A stretch of 7,925 bases of DNA from Bacteroidota bacterium (GTDB taxonomy: Bacteria; Bacteroidota; Bacteroidia; Bacteroidales; Prolixibacteraceae): assembly GCA_030691295.1 (NCBI GenBank), contig JAUYEQ010000352.1, positions 1 through 7,925 of the forward strand, in the 5' to 3' direction. The notes beneath the pieces are model-generated. The model saw only the letters and a list, made by a program, of their open reading frames with translations, did no database searches and was not told where the DNA came from. A program made the translations under genes and the position numbers. Positions 6,143 to 7,925 of this stretch are shown one piece after another (positions within the stretch are counted from its first letter, which is position 1; every line of letters starts with the position of its first letter).

Positions 6143-7234
6143 TTATTTCAATAATTCTGCCATTGTTTCTGGAAGTTTTTCTTCACGAAGGTTGCGGCCA
6201 ATGATTTTGCCGGTTTTGTCAACCAACAGATTGGCAGGTATTGAGTTCACCGAATACATTGCGGCAGCTTCGTTTTTCCAGCCTTTCAAATCCGATACAT
6301 GTGGCCAGGTGAGCTGATCGTCGGCGACGGCTTTTAGCCATTTTTCCTTATCCGCATCAAGCGACACACCAAAAACACCAAATCCTTTCAACTTAAAGTT
6401 GTTGAATGTTGCCACCACATTCGGGTTCTCGCGGCGACAAGGGCCGCACCATGATGCCCAAAAGTCGATCAGTGTATATTCGTTTTTTGAATAAATATCA
6501 CTCAGTTTTACTGGATTTCCATTTTCATCATTCATTGTAAAATCGGGAGCAATTTGTCCGATTGCAACTATTTTCAGTTTCGCAACCCTTTCTTTCATGG
6601 AAACAATGGTCGCAACCGAATCGAGTGCAGGATCAAATCCCGACAGGTAACCATCCAATTCGTCGGCTTCCATTCCGTAATAAACCCTGCTCAGCAAATA
6701 CGGTGAAATCCACGAGGCCGGATTTGCTTTGATATAGTCTTTTTGCTGATCATCAATCGAATCAAAAACATTTTCAGCCAATGTCATTAAACTGTCGGCC
6801 TTTGCTTTTTCTCCTGATTTTTCGGCCACTTTTGATTGTTCGAAAAATGTCATTCCCTGCTTGTCCAGTTCGTCCAGTTTATCCTGAAGGTTCTGGTATT
6901 CGTTGTGAACCGCAGATCCTGTAACTGTTGCGATCGTCAGTGAATCAACTTTTCCGGAAATTGAAATGACTGAATTTTCAAGAAAAAATGGTAGTTTTTC
7001 CTTTTTAGTACTGACACTCAAATAATAGATTTCAGGATTCTTAACAACCCCATTAAACTGACAAGTACCATTTTCGATGACCGCAGAATCAAGATTAATC
7101 CAGCCACCTTTGATGCGTTGGCTCAAATAGGCGGTTCCTTCAGCGGAATCTAATTTCACATTGACTTTATAAGCAGGTGTTTGTGAACACGCAAACAGAC
7201 CAAATAAAAAAGCAATCAGCAATACATTTTTCAT
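6143..7234 (-). CDS. DUF4369/TlpA-like thiol-disulfide oxidoreductase lipoprotein
   Basis: This 363-residue protein starts with a type II signal peptide (MKNVLLIAFLFGLFAC, lipid-modified Cys at 16), so it is anchored on the periplasmic side of an envelope membrane. The N-terminal domain (about 20-115) is DUF4369-like, a beta-rich domain usual in Bacteroidota. A charged helical linker (about 115-225) follows. The C-terminal AhpC/TSA-TlpA thioredoxin fold (226-363) begins at IGQIAPDFTMND. The active site is WASWCGPCRREN, with Cys263 and Cys266. The cis-proline is Pro333 in SIPANLLVD. The likely role is reduction or exchange of protein disulfides in the periplasm, for example in cytochrome c maturation or stress repair; the partner is not shown by the context. 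The ATG at 7234 is the only start that gives a good signal peptide. It is followed after 7 bp by the DUF2721 gene. Confidence 0.92.
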   Translation of the reverse strand: MKNVLLIAFLFGLFACSQTPAYKVNVKLDSAEGTAYLSQRIKGGWINLDSAVIENGTCQFNGVVKNPEIYYLSVSTKKEKLPFFLENSVISISGKVDSLTIATVTGSAVHNEYQNLQDKLDELDKQGMTFFEQSKVAEKSGEKAKADSLMTLAENVFDSIDDQQKDYIKANPASWISPYLLSRVYYGMEADELDGYLSGFDPALDSVATIVSMKERVAKLKIVAIGQIAPDFTMNDENGNPVKLSDIYSKNEYTLIDFWASWCGPCRRENPNVVATFNNFKLKGFGVFGVSLDADKEKWLKAVADDQLTWPHVSDLKGWKNEAAAMYSVNSIPANLLVDKTGKIIGRNLREEKLPETMAELLK

Positions 7235-7312
7235 ATCAGATTTTTAATAATTGTAATATTTTCATTCGTATGCAAAATAAAAGAATTTAATCAAGGATTA
7301 CTTGCTTTTAAC

Positions 7313-7340
7313 AAAAAAAACCGGAGCTAACAGCCCGGTT
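7313..7340 (-). terminator. Intrinsic terminator of asnB
   Basis: On the minus strand AACCGG (7340-7335) pairs with CCGGTT (7324-7319). The inner GCT/AGC pairing has one bulged base and a 3-nt loop. The 3' arm runs directly into a T tract (7320-7313). It lies about 50 bp after the asnB stop and before the TlpA-like gene, in the orientation needed to end the asnB transcript. This is the clearest terminator in the window. Confidence 0.88.
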
Positions 7341-7390
7341 CTTCTGTTTCAACTAAAACTGAGAAAATTTATACTGAAACCAAAACATTT

Positions 7391-7925
7391 TTATTTAGCA
7401 ACATAACCTTCAAGGTGAACACTGCCTACCGAACGGCCTGAAGGATCGGCATTGTTCTTAAAACTGGCATCCCATTCAAGAGCAGTTGGTGTACTGCAGG
7501 CAATTGACGGAACTGAAGGAACACAACTTGCAGCCGAATCTGACGGAAAATGCTCGGTAAAAATAGAACGGTAGTAATATTCTTCTTTCGATGGAGGTGT
7601 GTTAATCGGAAATCTGAATTTTGCAGTAGCCATTTGTTCATCGGTAACTTTTTCGGCCACCATCGCTTTCAGCGAATCTATCCAGTTATAGCCAACACCA
7701 TCCGAAAATTGTTCCTTCTGGCGCCATGCAACACTCTCCGGCAAATAATCTTCAAATGCCTTGCGCACAATCCATTTTTCCATGCGGCCATTTTTGGCCA
7801 TCTTTTCTTCAGGATTGATCCGCATGGCCACATCCAGAAATTCTTTATCAAGAAAAGGCACACGACCTTCAACCCCCCAGGCAGCAAGCGATTTGTTGGC
7901 ACGTAAGCAATCGTACAAATGAAGT
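7391..7925 (-). CDS. asnB: Asparagine synthetase B, glutamine-hydrolysing (partial, C-terminal end only)
   Basis: The frame is open through the right edge, so the 5' two thirds of the gene lies outside the window. The visible part is about 177 residues, beginning LHLYDCLRANKS. The TTG at 7918 is an internal Leu codon, not a start. The sequence matches the C-terminal synthetase domain of AsnB almost motif for motif: WGVEGRVPFLDKEFLDVAM, YLPESVAWRQKEQFSDGVGY, FRFPINTPPSKEEYYYR, FPSDSAASCVPSVPS and WDASFKNNADPSGRSVG. The enzyme makes asparagine from aspartate using ATP and glutamine. The N-terminal glutaminase domain with its catalytic Cys, and the SGGxDS pyrophosphate loop, are not in view. The C terminus looks intact (ends HLEGYVAK) and is followed by a strong terminator, so the gene is transcriptionally separate from the TlpA-like gene downstream. 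Confidence 0.95.
   Translation of the reverse strand, partial: LHLYDCLRANKSLAAWGVEGRVPFLDKEFLDVAMRINPEEKMAKNGRMEKWIVRKAFEDYLPESVAWRQKEQFSDGVGYNWIDSLKAMVAEKVTDEQMATAKFRFPINTPPSKEEYYYRSIFTEHFPSDSAASCVPSVPSIACSTPTALEWDASFKNNADPSGRSVGSVHLEGYVAK

Noticed and set aside
7235..7312. Promoter for the TlpA-like gene
   Set aside because: The minus strand has a TATTTTG near 7274-7280, one base short of TAnnTTTG, and no properly spaced -33 box. A promoter must exist near here because of the asnB terminator, but I cannot place it.
7550..7906. 118-residue plus-strand ORF
   Set aside because: It is entirely antisense to the strongly conserved asnB reading frame and reads as low-quality protein; a shadow ORF.

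Overview
The window most likely comes from a Bacteroidota genome, probably a Bacteroidales/Marinilabiliales-like lineage. The signs are a DUF4369-TlpA thiol-disulfide lipoprotein, an S41-family lipoprotein with a lipobox, weak or absent Shine-Dalgarno sites in A/T-rich leaders, a TAnnTTTG-type -7 promoter box before the first gene, and an AsnB close to those of Bacteroidota. The genus cannot be fixed from this sequence alone.

Layout. The left 3.8 kb is on the plus strand: an MgtC/SapB-DUF4010 membrane protein (47-1327), an S41 peptidase lipoprotein (best start 1377, end 2858) and an exported creatininase-family amidohydrolase (2934-3812). The rest is on the minus strand. Read in transcription order it holds the C-terminal part of asparagine synthetase B (entering from the right edge, ending at 7391) with a textbook intrinsic terminator; a DUF4369/TlpA lipoprotein (7234-6143) followed after 7 bp by a DUF2721 membrane protein (6135-5746), ending in a repeat-built terminator; then a compact three-gene membrane operon of a DMT/EamA transporter (5611-4700), a small Tic20/DUF4870-like protein (4676-4383) and an unrecognised four-helix membrane protein (4386-3967).

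The plus and minus gene sets converge on a 154-bp gap (3813-3966). This gap holds a roughly 130-bp imperfect inverted repeat with two internal hairpins whose stems differ only by compensated base-pair changes. A second repeat cluster (5652-5752) carries two direct and two inverted perfect copies of a 12-mer and runs into the last codons of the DUF2721 gene.

The protein-coding content is mainly envelope and housekeeping functions. I see no defence system, phage, CRISPR array, tRNA or rRNA, and no convincing undescribed multi-gene system. The most interesting structure is in the two intergenic repeat elements.
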